Positions 1-8,427 of a stretch of 47,341 nucleotides of DNA are shown one piece after another; the stretch's first letter is position 1; the number at the start of each line of letters is the position of its first letter. The DNA lies in NCBI GenBank assembly GCA_900544445.1, contig UQVK01000020.1:1-47341 (forward strand). Direction: 5' to 3'. The DNA comes from an uncultured Lachnospiraceae bacterium. Its GTDB lineage: Bacteria; Bacillota; Clostridia; Lachnospirales; Lachnospiraceae. Position numbers and translations under genes: made by a program. The notes under the pieces were generated by a model. The model did no database searches. It was not told the origin of the DNA and worked only from the letters and a program-made list of their open reading frames with translations.

Positions 1-118
1 GAATAACCTCTTTTCCTGCCCCTTAATTTTTTTGTAATTTTAAAAGTTTATCCTGAATGACAGGAAATAGCAATATCGTGCCGGAATCCTCTTCCGCCCT
101 TTTTCTTCCGGATAATTA

Positions 119-127
119 TGCTATAAT
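119..127 (+). promoter_or_regulatory. Extended -10 promoter of the two-component operon
   Basis: TATAAT lies at 122-127 with TG at 119-120, an extended -10 that can work with the poor -35 seen here. Transcription would start near 134, leaving a leader of about 30 nt before the ATG at 166. An inverted repeat CCGGAA (81-86) / TTCCGG (105-110) just upstream could be an operator. The first 118 bases hold nothing else that I recognise. Confidence 0.6.
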
Positions 128-165
128 TTTTATTGTGCAAAATCATTCTGCCTCAAGGAGACATC

Positions 166-1776
166 ATGAAAAATCTGCTGAAAATCATGTTCGTTGACGA
201 TGAAGTAAATGTGTTAAGAGGGATGCGCAACAGCTATGACTGGGACGCGCTGGGTTTTACGATCGTTGGAGAGGCCGGGTCGGCAGCTTCCGCCCTTTCT
301 CTTGCCAGACAGAACCAGCCCGATGTGGTCATCACGGATATCTGTATGGACGGAAAGGACGGCCTCACTCTGATCTCGGAACTGAAGGAACAGAATCCAG
401 CCACCGAGGTGATCATCCTTTCCGGCTATCCGGATTTTGGTTATGCCAAATCAGCCATTGAAAAGGGAGCCTTCGCCTATCTGTTGAAGCCGCTGAAAAA
501 TGCCGAATTTTTTGAAACTCTTGCCAGGGTACGCGCGAAAATACTCGAGGAACACTCTCAGACGGCCTCTCTGTTCCTTTCACAGCTTCTGCAGCTGTCC
601 TTATATACACAGGAAGGGATCTCGTCCCTCGAAGCCGAATATGGGATTCGTCTGCCTTCCGGCAGCTTTTTCCTGTCCGTCATCCGTCCGGAACAGCCTG
701 ACCCTTCTGTCGGCAGAGAGTCCTGCAAAAAACTGCTTGCCTTTCTTCGGAAAAACTATACGGCACCTTCCCGTCTCCTTCTCTGTCGAAAAGGCGGAGA
801 ACACCCTCATATCACAGCCCTTATCTTCTGCGGCAGCGTCCCTGTCCAGACCACCCTGTGTGCACAGCTGGAAGAAGTGGGAAAAAACTTTTCATCCCAA
901 ACAGGACTGTCTCTGAGCATCGGCGTCAGCAGTCTCTTTAAAGAAATCACCTCCATCCGCAACGCTTATCTGGAGGCATCCTGGGCGCTACAACAGAAAA
1001 CGGTTCGTCCGGATGACCAGCTGTTCTTTTTCCGTTCCTCATCAGGGGAATCGTCCGGTCACGCCGGACAGCCTTCCGCCATGCTTTCTCCTGCCGAACA
1101 GAAACAGCTGCTGGCCGGCATCAGAACGCTTAATCGCCCTCTGACGGAGCAGATCCTGAATCAGTATTTTTCCAGACTGAATTCCACGAAAAGCATTAAC
1201 TGGGATATGCTGAAAAATTCTCTGGCAGAGCTTGCCGTTCAGATTCTTTCGACGGCATGTGCCACCCCGGAAATGACAAAGCTGATCTTCGGCAGGAAGC
1301 CGCTTCCTGCCGTGGAGATCCTTTCCATGACGCAGCTTTCCGAAATGCAGGAATATATCCGCCGTCTGACCGGCCGGATTTTTGATCATGCCGTCCTGAT
1401 CCGGCAGATACCGGCGCAGCTTTCCGCCCCCGTCAGAGATGTCCAGAACTTTATTTTCCTGAATTATCCGTTCCATATCTCTGTCGATTCCATTGCCGAT
1501 TCTCTGCACATGAACCGCTTCTATCTGATGCGTCTGTTCAAGCAGGAAACCGGCTGCACCATCAATGAATTTCTGACCCGGCACCGGGTCGAAATGGCCT
1601 GTGAATTCCTGAAATGCAGGGAATGCTCCATTTCTGAGGCAGGAGCCAACGCAGGCTATCCAGATTCCAATTACTTCTGCAAGGTGTTCAAAAAGCAGAC
1701 CGGCCTTCTGCCTTCCGAATACCGCAGCCGACAATCACAGGAGGAGTTATGTTCCACAGATTCCGCGCAAAAATAA
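166..1776 (+). CDS. AraC-family response regulator (YesN type)
   Basis: Cytoplasmic response regulator of 536 residues. Residues 1-120 form a receiver domain with the acidic pair D11/D12, phospho-acceptor D58 in DVVITDIC, and the KP motif in FAYLLKPLK. A middle region of about 300 residues has no motif I know. The last 100 residues are an AraC-type double helix-turn-helix (FHISVDSIADSLHMNRFYL, then AGYPDSNYFCKVFKKQTG). I chose the ATG at 166 because AAGGAG lies 5 nt upstream; an in-frame start at 133 lacks this. It heads a three-gene operon and overlaps the next gene by 28 bp. The partner is the kinase at 2717. In this family such pairs usually control sugar transport genes, but none lies directly downstream here, so the target is unknown. 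Confidence 0.9.
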   Translation: MKNLLKIMFVDDEVNVLRGMRNSYDWDALGFTIVGEAGSAASALSLARQNQPDVVITDICMDGKDGLTLISELKEQNPATEVIILSGYPDFGYAKSAIEKGAFAYLLKPLKNAEFFETLARVRAKILEEHSQTASLFLSQLLQLSLYTQEGISSLEAEYGIRLPSGSFFLSVIRPEQPDPSVGRESCKKLLAFLRKNYTAPSRLLLCRKGGEHPHITALIFCGSVPVQTTLCAQLEEVGKNFSSQTGLSLSIGVSSLFKEITSIRNAYLEASWALQQKTVRPDDQLFFFRSSSGESSGHAGQPSAMLSPAEQKQLLAGIRTLNRPLTEQILNQYFSRLNSTKSINWDMLKNSLAELAVQILSTACATPEMTKLIFGRKPLPAVEILSMTQLSEMQEYIRRLTGRIFDHAVLIRQIPAQLSAPVRDVQNFIFLNYPFHISVDSIADSLHMNRFYLMRLFKQETGCTINEFLTRHRVEMACEFLKCRECSISEAGANAGYPDSNYFCKVFKKQTGLLPSEYRSRQSQEELCSTDSAQK

Positions 1777-2720
1777 ATTATGCCGTTTCCATCGCCGCTT
1801 CCGGTATGGTCCTGATTTACATGATCGTCATTTTTCTGCTGTATTCCGGCTTTCTCCGTCAGGATTATCTGCAGAAGGTGATCCATACCGGAAGCATACT
1901 GTCTCAGTCCATTGAAGCACACTTAAGCAATATCGAAGAAGCCGCCCTTCTTTTTTCCGTTCCATCCAATGAGGAGAGCGAAGTCTTTGACTTCCACACG
2001 GCTCTTTATCAGGCGTTCCGCGATATGCTTTCCTCCAATGCGGAGCTTTCCAGCCTCATATTTGTCACTGAATCAGACAGTTATTATTACTATACCACTG
2101 ATTATGCCAGAGACGGGCTGGAAGAGGTTATCTCCCGTATACAGGAAAACTTCCATACCGGCCTTCCGGAAAACAGCTGGCAGTGTATTTCCGTGAAAAA
2201 TGCCTCATCCCATTCCTGCGAACTGGTTTACATTCACCTGGTCAGAGATGCGGACGATATCCCGGCAGGATATCTGATCCTATTTCCCTCTTCCTCTGTT
2301 TTCACGGAAAGTCTCGAACCTCTGCAGGCCATCTACCATGACAATCTCTCCGCCGGCCTCCGTTTTGATGACGACAGCTTCCTTCCGATTCAGACCGGTC
2401 AGCGTGCTGTGCAGTCCGGTTTTCCGGAAGCGCTTTCGTTCCGGATGACTGAATATTCCTGGTCAGACTCACGTTTTGTTTATATCAGCATACCTCTGGA
2501 GAATTTTAACCTGTGTTTTCAAGCGTCCATCTACCTTCAGCCCCTCTTTCAGAAGCAGCTGATCATTGCCGCCTGTCTGCTCGACATCTTTTTGATTACC
2601 CTGTTCTGCGTCATCATCCTCATCCGTATTTATACCGGGAACCTTGTTTCCCGTATGGAAAAACTTTCTCAAAAACTTGACGATTATTCCCCTGAAAATC
2701 AGGAAGGAGACATCTCATGA
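1749..2720 (+). CDS. Kinase-less membrane sensor-like protein
   Basis: A 323-residue protein with a transmembrane segment at about 12-35, an extracytoplasmic domain of about 230 residues, a second transmembrane segment at about 269-292, and only 30 residues after it (starting GNLVSRMEKLSQKLDD). This is the layout of the input half of a YesM-type histidine kinase, ending where HAMP and kinase domains would begin. It starts inside the end of the regulator gene with its own AGGAGG (1740s) and overlaps the full kinase by ATGA. The protein is intact, with no obvious remnant of a kinase frame after it. It may be a co-receptor or a modulator of the kinase; that role is inference. I do not recognise a named family. 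Confidence 0.75.
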   Translation: MFHRFRAKINYAVSIAASGMVLIYMIVIFLLYSGFLRQDYLQKVIHTGSILSQSIEAHLSNIEEAALLFSVPSNEESEVFDFHTALYQAFRDMLSSNAELSSLIFVTESDSYYYYTTDYARDGLEEVISRIQENFHTGLPENSWQCISVKNASSHSCELVYIHLVRDADDIPAGYLILFPSSSVFTESLEPLQAIYHDNLSAGLRFDDDSFLPIQTGQRAVQSGFPEALSFRMTEYSWSDSRFVYISIPLENFNLCFQASIYLQPLFQKQLIIAACLLDIFLITLFCVIILIRIYTGNLVSRMEKLSQKLDDYSPENQEGDIS

Positions 2721-4435
2721 AAATCGGCATGAAAATGAAAATCAAAAATTTCCTTTTTCTCTTCCTGTTCTGCAGCATTATGCTTCCTTCCGGCTTAGCG
2801 ATTCTTTTTACGCATTTTTTTGTCAGACATACCATTCAGGAAGAGTTCACAGAAAATTATATGGAATCCATTTCCTCCGAAATCCGGACGAATTTTTCCC
2901 TTCTCGTCTTTCGGCTGAACAATGCCTATCTTCAGCTGATGACCAGCCGAGAGCTTTATGAAATATGTCAGACGCCCTCTGCAGGGTCTGATCAGAGGGA
3001 AGAGGCCCTGCACTCCGTATTTTACGGACTCCTCAACAGAACTTCCACCGTTTCCATGATTGATTTTATCGATACCGCCGGTAATCTGTACCGTTTCGGC
3101 GCGAATGCCTCCGATTTTTCTGAACCGGACACCAATTTTCTTTCCTCTCTGTCCCGTCATAAATTTCTGTTTTCTGAAGATATAGTACATCTGGGCGATA
3201 AGTCCTACAATGTCATTGGCAGGATGCTTTATAACTATTCCACCAATACCGAGCTTGGGGCCGTCATTTTCTATATTGATGAAAGCAATCTGAGCTCTTT
3301 GTATTCCATTTCCCCGGACGAAAACTGTCTTTTTTTCATTTCGTCAAATGAGGTCATCATTTTTCATCCGGACAAAACCTGGATCGGTTCCAGACCTTAT
3401 ATTCCGTCTCAACTCCTTTCCGTCTCTCCGGAAACTCCATCGACTCAGCCGGGTTATCTTCATACGGAATATTCCCTGGAAAATCCCTCCATTCAAAATT
3501 CTCTGAAAATCACCTGCATTTTATCCAATCAGGCCATTTTCAGCAAAATGAACCGGCTCCTTTTCGCACTTCTGATTTCCTGGTTTCTGATCCTGATATT
3601 TGCTTTCCTCCTGGCGACCCTGCTTTCTTCCCGTCTGCTCAGGCACCTGACCGGGCTGAAAAAAGCCATGGAGCATTTTGACCTGAATCAGAATTCGGTA
3701 ATCTGTAAAAATCCCTCCAACGAGATAGCGGCGCTGGAAATCAGCTTTGATAAAATGGCCTCCGAAATCCGGGCCCTTGTTGCGGGAATCAGACAGGAAA
3801 AGGAAAAGCAGCGCATAGCGGAAATCCGGACACTCCAGTCTCAGATCAACCCGCATTTTATTTATAATGCCCTTGATTCGATCAGCTGGAAGGCCAAGGA
3901 AAACCGTCAATATGAAATTGACGACATGATCGTCACGCTTGCCACTTTTTTCAGAATCGGCCTTCACAAGGGCGCGGATATGATTCCTGTTTCACAGGAG
4001 CTGGAGCATGTAAAAAGCTACCTGGAAATTGAGTCTATCCGCTTTCCCAATCTGTTTCAGGTGACCTGGGAAATCGATGAAGATACCTGCTGCTGTGTGA
4101 CACCAAAAATCATTCTGCAGCCAGTCGTAGAAAATTCCATCAAGCATGGCTTTCGTGAAATTCATCAGGGAGGAAAAATTCTGATACGCAATTACATATC
4201 AGGAAATGACATTTATTTTGAAGTGACAGATAACGGAAATGGTTTTGAGCTGTATGGCGACTCCCTTCCCCCTTCCTCCTCAAAAGAAGGCGGCTATGGA
4301 TTGTATAATATCAATGAGCGCCTTACCCGCTACTTTGGGCCGGAGTACCGTCTGCGTATTACCAGTCGTCCGGGCGCCGGGACGACTGTCCGAATCCGGA
4401 TTAAATTTCAAAGAGGAGAAGAGACCCTGGCCTGA
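2717..4435 (+). CDS. Sensor histidine kinase (YesM type)
   Basis: Membrane sensor kinase of 572 residues. Transmembrane segment 1 is at about 11-35, an extracytoplasmic sensor domain follows, transmembrane segment 2 is at about 281-304, then a HAMP-like stretch. The His_kinase family motif INPHFIYNALDSISWKA puts the phosphorylated residue at H380. The HATPase part shows the N box VVENSIKHGF, then DNGNGF and GGYGLYNINERL. It should phosphorylate the regulator at 166-1776. Translation is coupled to the previous gene through ATGA, with GGAG 7 nt before the ATG. The stop codon lies in the loop of the hairpin at 4413-4456. The ligand cannot be read from the sequence. Confidence 0.92.
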   Translation: MKIGMKMKIKNFLFLFLFCSIMLPSGLAILFTHFFVRHTIQEEFTENYMESISSEIRTNFSLLVFRLNNAYLQLMTSRELYEICQTPSAGSDQREEALHSVFYGLLNRTSTVSMIDFIDTAGNLYRFGANASDFSEPDTNFLSSLSRHKFLFSEDIVHLGDKSYNVIGRMLYNYSTNTELGAVIFYIDESNLSSLYSISPDENCLFFISSNEVIIFHPDKTWIGSRPYIPSQLLSVSPETPSTQPGYLHTEYSLENPSIQNSLKITCILSNQAIFSKMNRLLFALLISWFLILIFAFLLATLLSSRLLRHLTGLKKAMEHFDLNQNSVICKNPSNEIAALEISFDKMASEIRALVAGIRQEKEKQRIAEIRTLQSQINPHFIYNALDSISWKAKENRQYEIDDMIVTLATFFRIGLHKGADMIPVSQELEHVKSYLEIESIRFPNLFQVTWEIDEDTCCCVTPKIILQPVVENSIKHGFREIHQGGKILIRNYISGNDIYFEVTDNGNGFELYGDSLPPSSSKEGGYGLYNINERLTRYFGPEYRLRITSRPGAGTTVRIRIKFQRGEETLA

Positions 4436-4456
4436 ATGACCGGGTCTCTTCTCCTC
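4413..4456. terminator. Shared hairpin between convergent genes
   Basis: A perfect 15-bp stem, GAGGAGAAGAGACCC at 4413-4427 with its complement at 4442-4456, encloses a 14-nt loop that contains the kinase stop codon. The plus-strand side lacks a T run. On the minus strand the stem is followed by TTTGAAATTT. It probably ends transcripts from both the kinase and the htrA side. Confidence 0.65.
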
Positions 4457-4468
4457 AATCGAAAACGC

Positions 4469-6403
4469 TTACTGCTCCGTGGAATTCATGGCCTCCTGAG
4501 AGGTCAGCGTTACGGTTCTCGTTTCCTCCGCATATCCTTCCGTCGGATTACCGTGCATAACCGTAATCTCTATAGTCTCTCCAATCGCGTAATACTGCAT
4601 GGCATTCAGCAGATCATCCTGGGTGGTCACCGTCATTCCATTGATTCCCGTAATGATATCGCCCTTGACGATGCCGGCCTCATCCGCTCCGGTTCCCGGA
4701 TAGACCTGTGCCACATAGATGCCCTCGGGCATGCCATAAGCTTCCGCCATTGCAGAGGTTACATTGATGCAGGAGATTCCCAGATAACCCCGGTTTGCCT
4801 CGTCCAGCGCCTCTCTCGTTTCCTGATTCATCAGCTGCTCAATTACCGGCTGTGCGGAAGAAATCGGGATCGCATAGCCCATGCCCTCAATGGCGTTTCC
4901 GCCGATCTTGTTGGAATTGATGCCGATCACCTGTCCATTGATATCAAGCAGAGCGCCGCCGGAGTTACCAGGATTGATCGCCGCATCCGTCTGGATCATG
5001 GCGTTGCTGGTTCCTGTCTCATCCATCTCAAGAACACGGTTGAGTGCGCTTACAACGCCGGTTGTAACCGACTGCCCGTAACCCAGCGCGTTTCCGATGG
5101 CGATGACAGGCTCACCTACCTTCAGCGAATCGGAATTTCCCATCGTCGCAATGGTGATCGCATTCATGGTATTGCTTTCTATATTATCCAGTTTCACCGC
5201 TACCACAGCCAGATCCATGGAAGGGCTCGTACCCTTGACCTGTGCTTCCACGATGGAATTATCAATGAAACTCACATACAGCTGTGTGGCGTCCTCCACA
5301 ACATGATTATTGGTTACCACAAGAAGCTCATCCTCATTCTGTCCGATGATAATGCCGCTTCCTGCGGATTCCTGCTGCTGCTCATAGGTCTGTCCCCAGA
5401 AGCTTTCAATTGAGGTCACGGATTCATTGGTAATTGCAACGATGGCGGGCATCACCCGATCCACCACCTCGGTCACATCCGTCACCACCATGCTGGTGGT
5501 TCCCTGAGTCACAGAAGCATTGCTGTCAGAATCTGCGTTCTGCGTATCGGAACCAGCATCCGCGCTCTGACTTTCCGAAACCGCCGGAGCTGTTGCCGAA
5601 GCGACACCATTCTGATATCCTCCAAGAGATGCGACGGCGAGAAAGCTCACTCCCGCAATTACACCAAAGCATGCAGCGCTCAGAACCACGGCAAGCGCCT
5701 TCTTCCAGAACGGGTTCATCGGCTTCCCAGGTTTCTTTTCCTTATGCTTTTTCTCTTTCTGTTTCTTACCGGGAGCGGTTCCGTAATCGCCGTTTCCATT
5801 CCCGTACTGATAATTTCCCTGATAGGACTGATATGCGTTCTGACCGCCGTAGGCGTTCCGGCCGCTGTAAGCGCCCTGACCGCTCTGGGGCCCCGCGCCC
5901 TGCGCCGTATTCTGTCCGGAATTTCCATACTGCCAGCCGCCGGCATTCTGCGCGCCGCTGCCCTGCTGAGAACCGCCGCTCTGCCAGCCTGTATTCTGGC
6001 TGGAGGCCCCACTCTGCCAGCCGCCGCTTTGCTGGCCGTTATTGTACCAGCTGCCTCCCTGCCAGGAGGTTCCATTCTGCCGGGCGGCACCGGCCTGCCA
6101 GGAAGTCCCGCTCTGCTGCGCGGAACCAGCCTGCCAGGAAGTCCCGGCCTGCTGCGTGGAACCAGCCTGCCAGGAAGTCCCGGCCTGCCGGGCAGATTCC
6201 TCTTCCCGGAAAGTGTCGGTCTGCTGCCCGACGCTTTCCTGCGCGGTGCTGCTCTCCTGTTCCACGCTGCTCTCTCTATATGCTGCGCTCTCCTGCGTAT
6301 GCGCTGCACCATCCTGTGCCTGTGATACGCTTCCGCTCTCTTCTGCGGACTGCGCCTGATTTTCTTTTCTGTCCGTGCTGCCGGAATAATCCTGATCAAA
6401 CAT
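4469..6403 (-). CDS. htrA: Membrane-anchored HtrA/DegP-type serine protease with PDZ domain
   Basis: Surface quality-control protease of 644 residues. Residues 1-210 are low-complexity, rich in Q, S, G and W, and include a 12-residue tandem repeat (74-117). A Lys-rich patch (213-225) and one transmembrane segment (236-260) follow. The trypsin-like domain spans about 300-525 with triad H367 (TNNHVVEDA), D397 (MDLAVVAV) and S481 (NPGNSGGALLD). One PDZ domain lies at about 539-617. The low-complexity tail is predicted cytoplasmic and the protease outside. It is monocistronic with its own promoter at 6458-6486 and AGAGGG before the ATG. The tail is far longer than in typical Bacillus HtrA proteins; the rest is conventional. 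Confidence 0.93.
   Translation of the reverse strand: MFDQDYSGSTDRKENQAQSAEESGSVSQAQDGAAHTQESAAYRESSVEQESSTAQESVGQQTDTFREEESARQAGTSWQAGSTQQAGTSWQAGSAQQSGTSWQAGAARQNGTSWQGGSWYNNGQQSGGWQSGASSQNTGWQSGGSQQGSGAQNAGGWQYGNSGQNTAQGAGPQSGQGAYSGRNAYGGQNAYQSYQGNYQYGNGNGDYGTAPGKKQKEKKHKEKKPGKPMNPFWKKALAVVLSAACFGVIAGVSFLAVASLGGYQNGVASATAPAVSESQSADAGSDTQNADSDSNASVTQGTTSMVVTDVTEVVDRVMPAIVAITNESVTSIESFWGQTYEQQQESAGSGIIIGQNEDELLVVTNNHVVEDATQLYVSFIDNSIVEAQVKGTSPSMDLAVVAVKLDNIESNTMNAITIATMGNSDSLKVGEPVIAIGNALGYGQSVTTGVVSALNRVLEMDETGTSNAMIQTDAAINPGNSGGALLDINGQVIGINSNKIGGNAIEGMGYAIPISSAQPVIEQLMNQETREALDEANRGYLGISCINVTSAMAEAYGMPEGIYVAQVYPGTGADEAGIVKGDIITGINGMTVTTQDDLLNAMQYYAIGETIEITVMHGNPTEGYAEETRTVTLTSQEAMNSTEQ
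6053..6184 (-). repeat. 36-bp tandem repeats coding a 12-residue repeat in HtrA
   Basis: Codons 74-117 of the protease encode three full copies and a partial fourth of a 12-residue unit: AGTSWQAGSTQQ, AGTSWQAGSAQQ, SGTSWQAGAARQ, then NGTSWQGG. The DNA copies are similar enough for slippage to change copy number. Confidence 0.8.
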
Positions 6404-6457
6404 GACCGTTCCCTCTTTTCTCTGTTTTCTGTCAGAACTCCATTTTCGTTCTTTCAG

Positions 6458-6486
6458 GGTATAGTATATCTGGTATTTGTGTTCAA
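6458..6486 (-). promoter_or_regulatory. Promoter of htrA
   Basis: On the minus strand TTGAAC (6481-6486) and TATACC (6458-6463) are 17 bp apart. The start codon is 55 nt further on. The gap to glmS (6404-6532) shows no clear terminator for glmS. Confidence 0.6.
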
Positions 6487-6532
6487 TCTGTGATAAATCT
6501 CTTGAAAATAAATAAAAACATATTATTCACAG

Positions 6533-8359
6533 CTATTCCACCGTCACAGATTTCGCCAGATTTCTCGGCTTATCCACATCGCAGCCCTTGCCGACAGCCA
6601 CATAGTAGCTGAAAAGCTGCAACGGAATGATGGCGAGAGAATTGGTGAAAAAGCGGTTGGTGATCGGAATGTAGATCACGTAATCCGCGGCCTTCTCAAT
6701 CTCCCGGTTGCCCTCGCAGGTGACGGCCAGGACGAAAGCGCCTCTGGATTTCACCTCCACCATGTTGCTGATGGTCTTCTGGAACAGAGCAGGCTGGGTG
6801 GCGACAGCGGCCACCAGCGTTCCTTCCTCGATCAGGGAGATGGTGCCGTGCTTCAGTTCACCCGCCGCATATGCCTCGGAATGGATGTAGGAAATCTCCT
6901 TCAGCTTCAGGGAGCCCTCCATGGAAATGGCATAATCGATTCCCCTTCCGATGAAAAAGACCTCCTTCGCAGCGATATAGCGGTTGGCAAAACGCTGGAT
7001 CCGGTTCTTATTGTTCAGAAGCAGCTCGATCTGATCCGGCAGGCGGCGCAGATCCCCCAGCATTTCACAGAATTCCTCCTCTGTCACCGTATGGCGCACG
7101 CGGGCAAACTTCATGGCGAGCAGATACAGGGCAATGAGCTGGGCGCTGTAGGCCTTGGTGGTGGCAACCGCGATCTCCGGTCCGGCCCAGGTATACATCA
7201 CATTATCCGCCTCGCGGGCGATGGAGCTTCCCACCACGTTCACGATGCCGAGCACCTTGAAGCCCCGCTTCTTCGCTTCCCGCAGGGCCGCAAGGGAATC
7301 CGCCGTTTCACCGGACTGGCTGATTACGATCACCATGGCGCCATCCTCCAGGATGGGGTCCCGGTAACGGAATTCGCTGGCGAGATCCACTTCGACAGGG
7401 ATCCTCGCCATTCCCTCCAGCACATACTTTCCGGTCACGCCCGCATGATAGGCGGAGCCGCAGGCCACGATGTGGATTTTTTTCACCTGCAGGATCTCCT
7501 CATCGGTCATTCCCAGTTCCTCGATCACAATGTCGTTCTTTTTGATTCTGGGGCTGGCGGTGTCCGCCACGGTCTTGGGCTGCTCATACATCTCCTTGAG
7601 CATGAAATGCTCATAACCGGCCTTTTCCGCCGCTTCCGCGTCCCAGTCGATGGTTACGGACTGCTTCTCCAGTTCCTCCGAATCCACGTTGTAAACATGA
7701 AAGCCCTCCGGTGAGAGGCGCACGATCTCCTGATTCTCAATGTAGGTTACGGTTCTGGTATAACGCAGGATCGCTGGCACATCGGAAGCGATGAAGCAGC
7801 CTTCCCCGTTCTGTCCCACAATCAGTGGGCTGTCCTTTCTCACCGCGAACAGCTCCCCGGGAAAATCCGCAAAAAGGATGCCGAGGGCATAGGAGCCTTC
7901 CACCCGGTGCAGCACCTTGGTGATGGCCTCCATGGGGTCTCCCTTATAGTAGTAATCCAGCATGTGTGCCAGCACCTCCGTGTCTGTCTCGGAGATGAAA
8001 TGGTAGCCTCTCTGCGTCAACTTTTTCCGAAGGGCCAGATAATTCTCGATGATACCGTTGTGCACCACCGCGATGGTTTCCTTTTCATTGAAATGCGGGT
8101 GGGCGTTCACATTGCTCGGAGCGCCGTGCGTGGCCCAGCGGGTATGGCCGATCCCCAGCGTTCCCGGCATGGTGGCGCCGTCGTGGGTGAGCTCGCTTAA
8201 TGCCTTCAGCCTGCCCACCGATTTGGTGATATGGATTTTTTCTCCGTCAAACACCGCCATTCCCGCAGAGTCGTATCCCCGGTATTCCAGCCTGGCAAGA
8301 CCGTCCAGGATGATGGGAGCTGCCTGATTCTTTCCGATGTAGCCTACAATTCCGCACAT
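6533..8359 (-). CDS. glmS: Glutamine--fructose-6-phosphate aminotransferase
   Basis: GlmS makes glucosamine-6-phosphate from fructose-6-phosphate and glutamine, the first committed step to UDP-GlcNAc for peptidoglycan and surface glycans. The 608-residue length is normal. The N-terminal glutaminase starts MCGIVGYIG, with Cys2 the nucleophile once Met is removed, and contains GHTRWATHG and HNGIIENY. Two SIS domains follow (CGSAYHAG, SQSGETADS, TTKAYSAQ, GRGIDYAISMEGSLKLKEI), and the C terminus KSVTVE is typical. The start has GGAGG and a small hairpin GCCGC-ATG-GCGGC (8375-8387) before it. It lies 68 bp behind a glycosyltransferase. No glmS ribozyme fits in this gap. Confidence 0.97.
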   Translation of the reverse strand: MCGIVGYIGKNQAAPIILDGLARLEYRGYDSAGMAVFDGEKIHITKSVGRLKALSELTHDGATMPGTLGIGHTRWATHGAPSNVNAHPHFNEKETIAVVHNGIIENYLALRKKLTQRGYHFISETDTEVLAHMLDYYYKGDPMEAITKVLHRVEGSYALGILFADFPGELFAVRKDSPLIVGQNGEGCFIASDVPAILRYTRTVTYIENQEIVRLSPEGFHVYNVDSEELEKQSVTIDWDAEAAEKAGYEHFMLKEMYEQPKTVADTASPRIKKNDIVIEELGMTDEEILQVKKIHIVACGSAYHAGVTGKYVLEGMARIPVEVDLASEFRYRDPILEDGAMVIVISQSGETADSLAALREAKKRGFKVLGIVNVVGSSIAREADNVMYTWAGPEIAVATTKAYSAQLIALYLLAMKFARVRHTVTEEEFCEMLGDLRRLPDQIELLLNNKNRIQRFANRYIAAKEVFFIGRGIDYAISMEGSLKLKEISYIHSEAYAAGELKHGTISLIEEGTLVAAVATQPALFQKTISNMVEVKSRGAFVLAVTCEGNREIEKAADYVIYIPITNRFFTNSLAIIPLQLFSYYVAVGKGCDVDKPRNLAKSVTVE

Positions 8360-8374
8360 AATTACCTCCGTTCT

Positions 8375-8387
8375 GCCGCATGGCGGC
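8375..8387 (-). other. Hairpin before the glmS ribosome binding site
   Basis: GCCGC and GCGGC flank a 3-nt loop just upstream of CGGAGG. It is one of several GC-rich stems found directly before Shine-Dalgarno sites in this window. Confidence 0.5.
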
Positions 8388-8427
8388 CCACAGACCTCAC
8401 TGCACCTTTCGTTTCCGTTTTATTCCA

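Noticed and set aside
5744..6399. Repeat-rich open frames on both strands opposite the HtrA tail
   Set aside because: They arise from the 36-bp repeats and skewed composition; only the HtrA frame continues into a protease domain.
8360..8427. glmS ribozyme upstream of glmS
   Set aside because: The gap is too short and lacks the conserved core; only a small hairpin is present.
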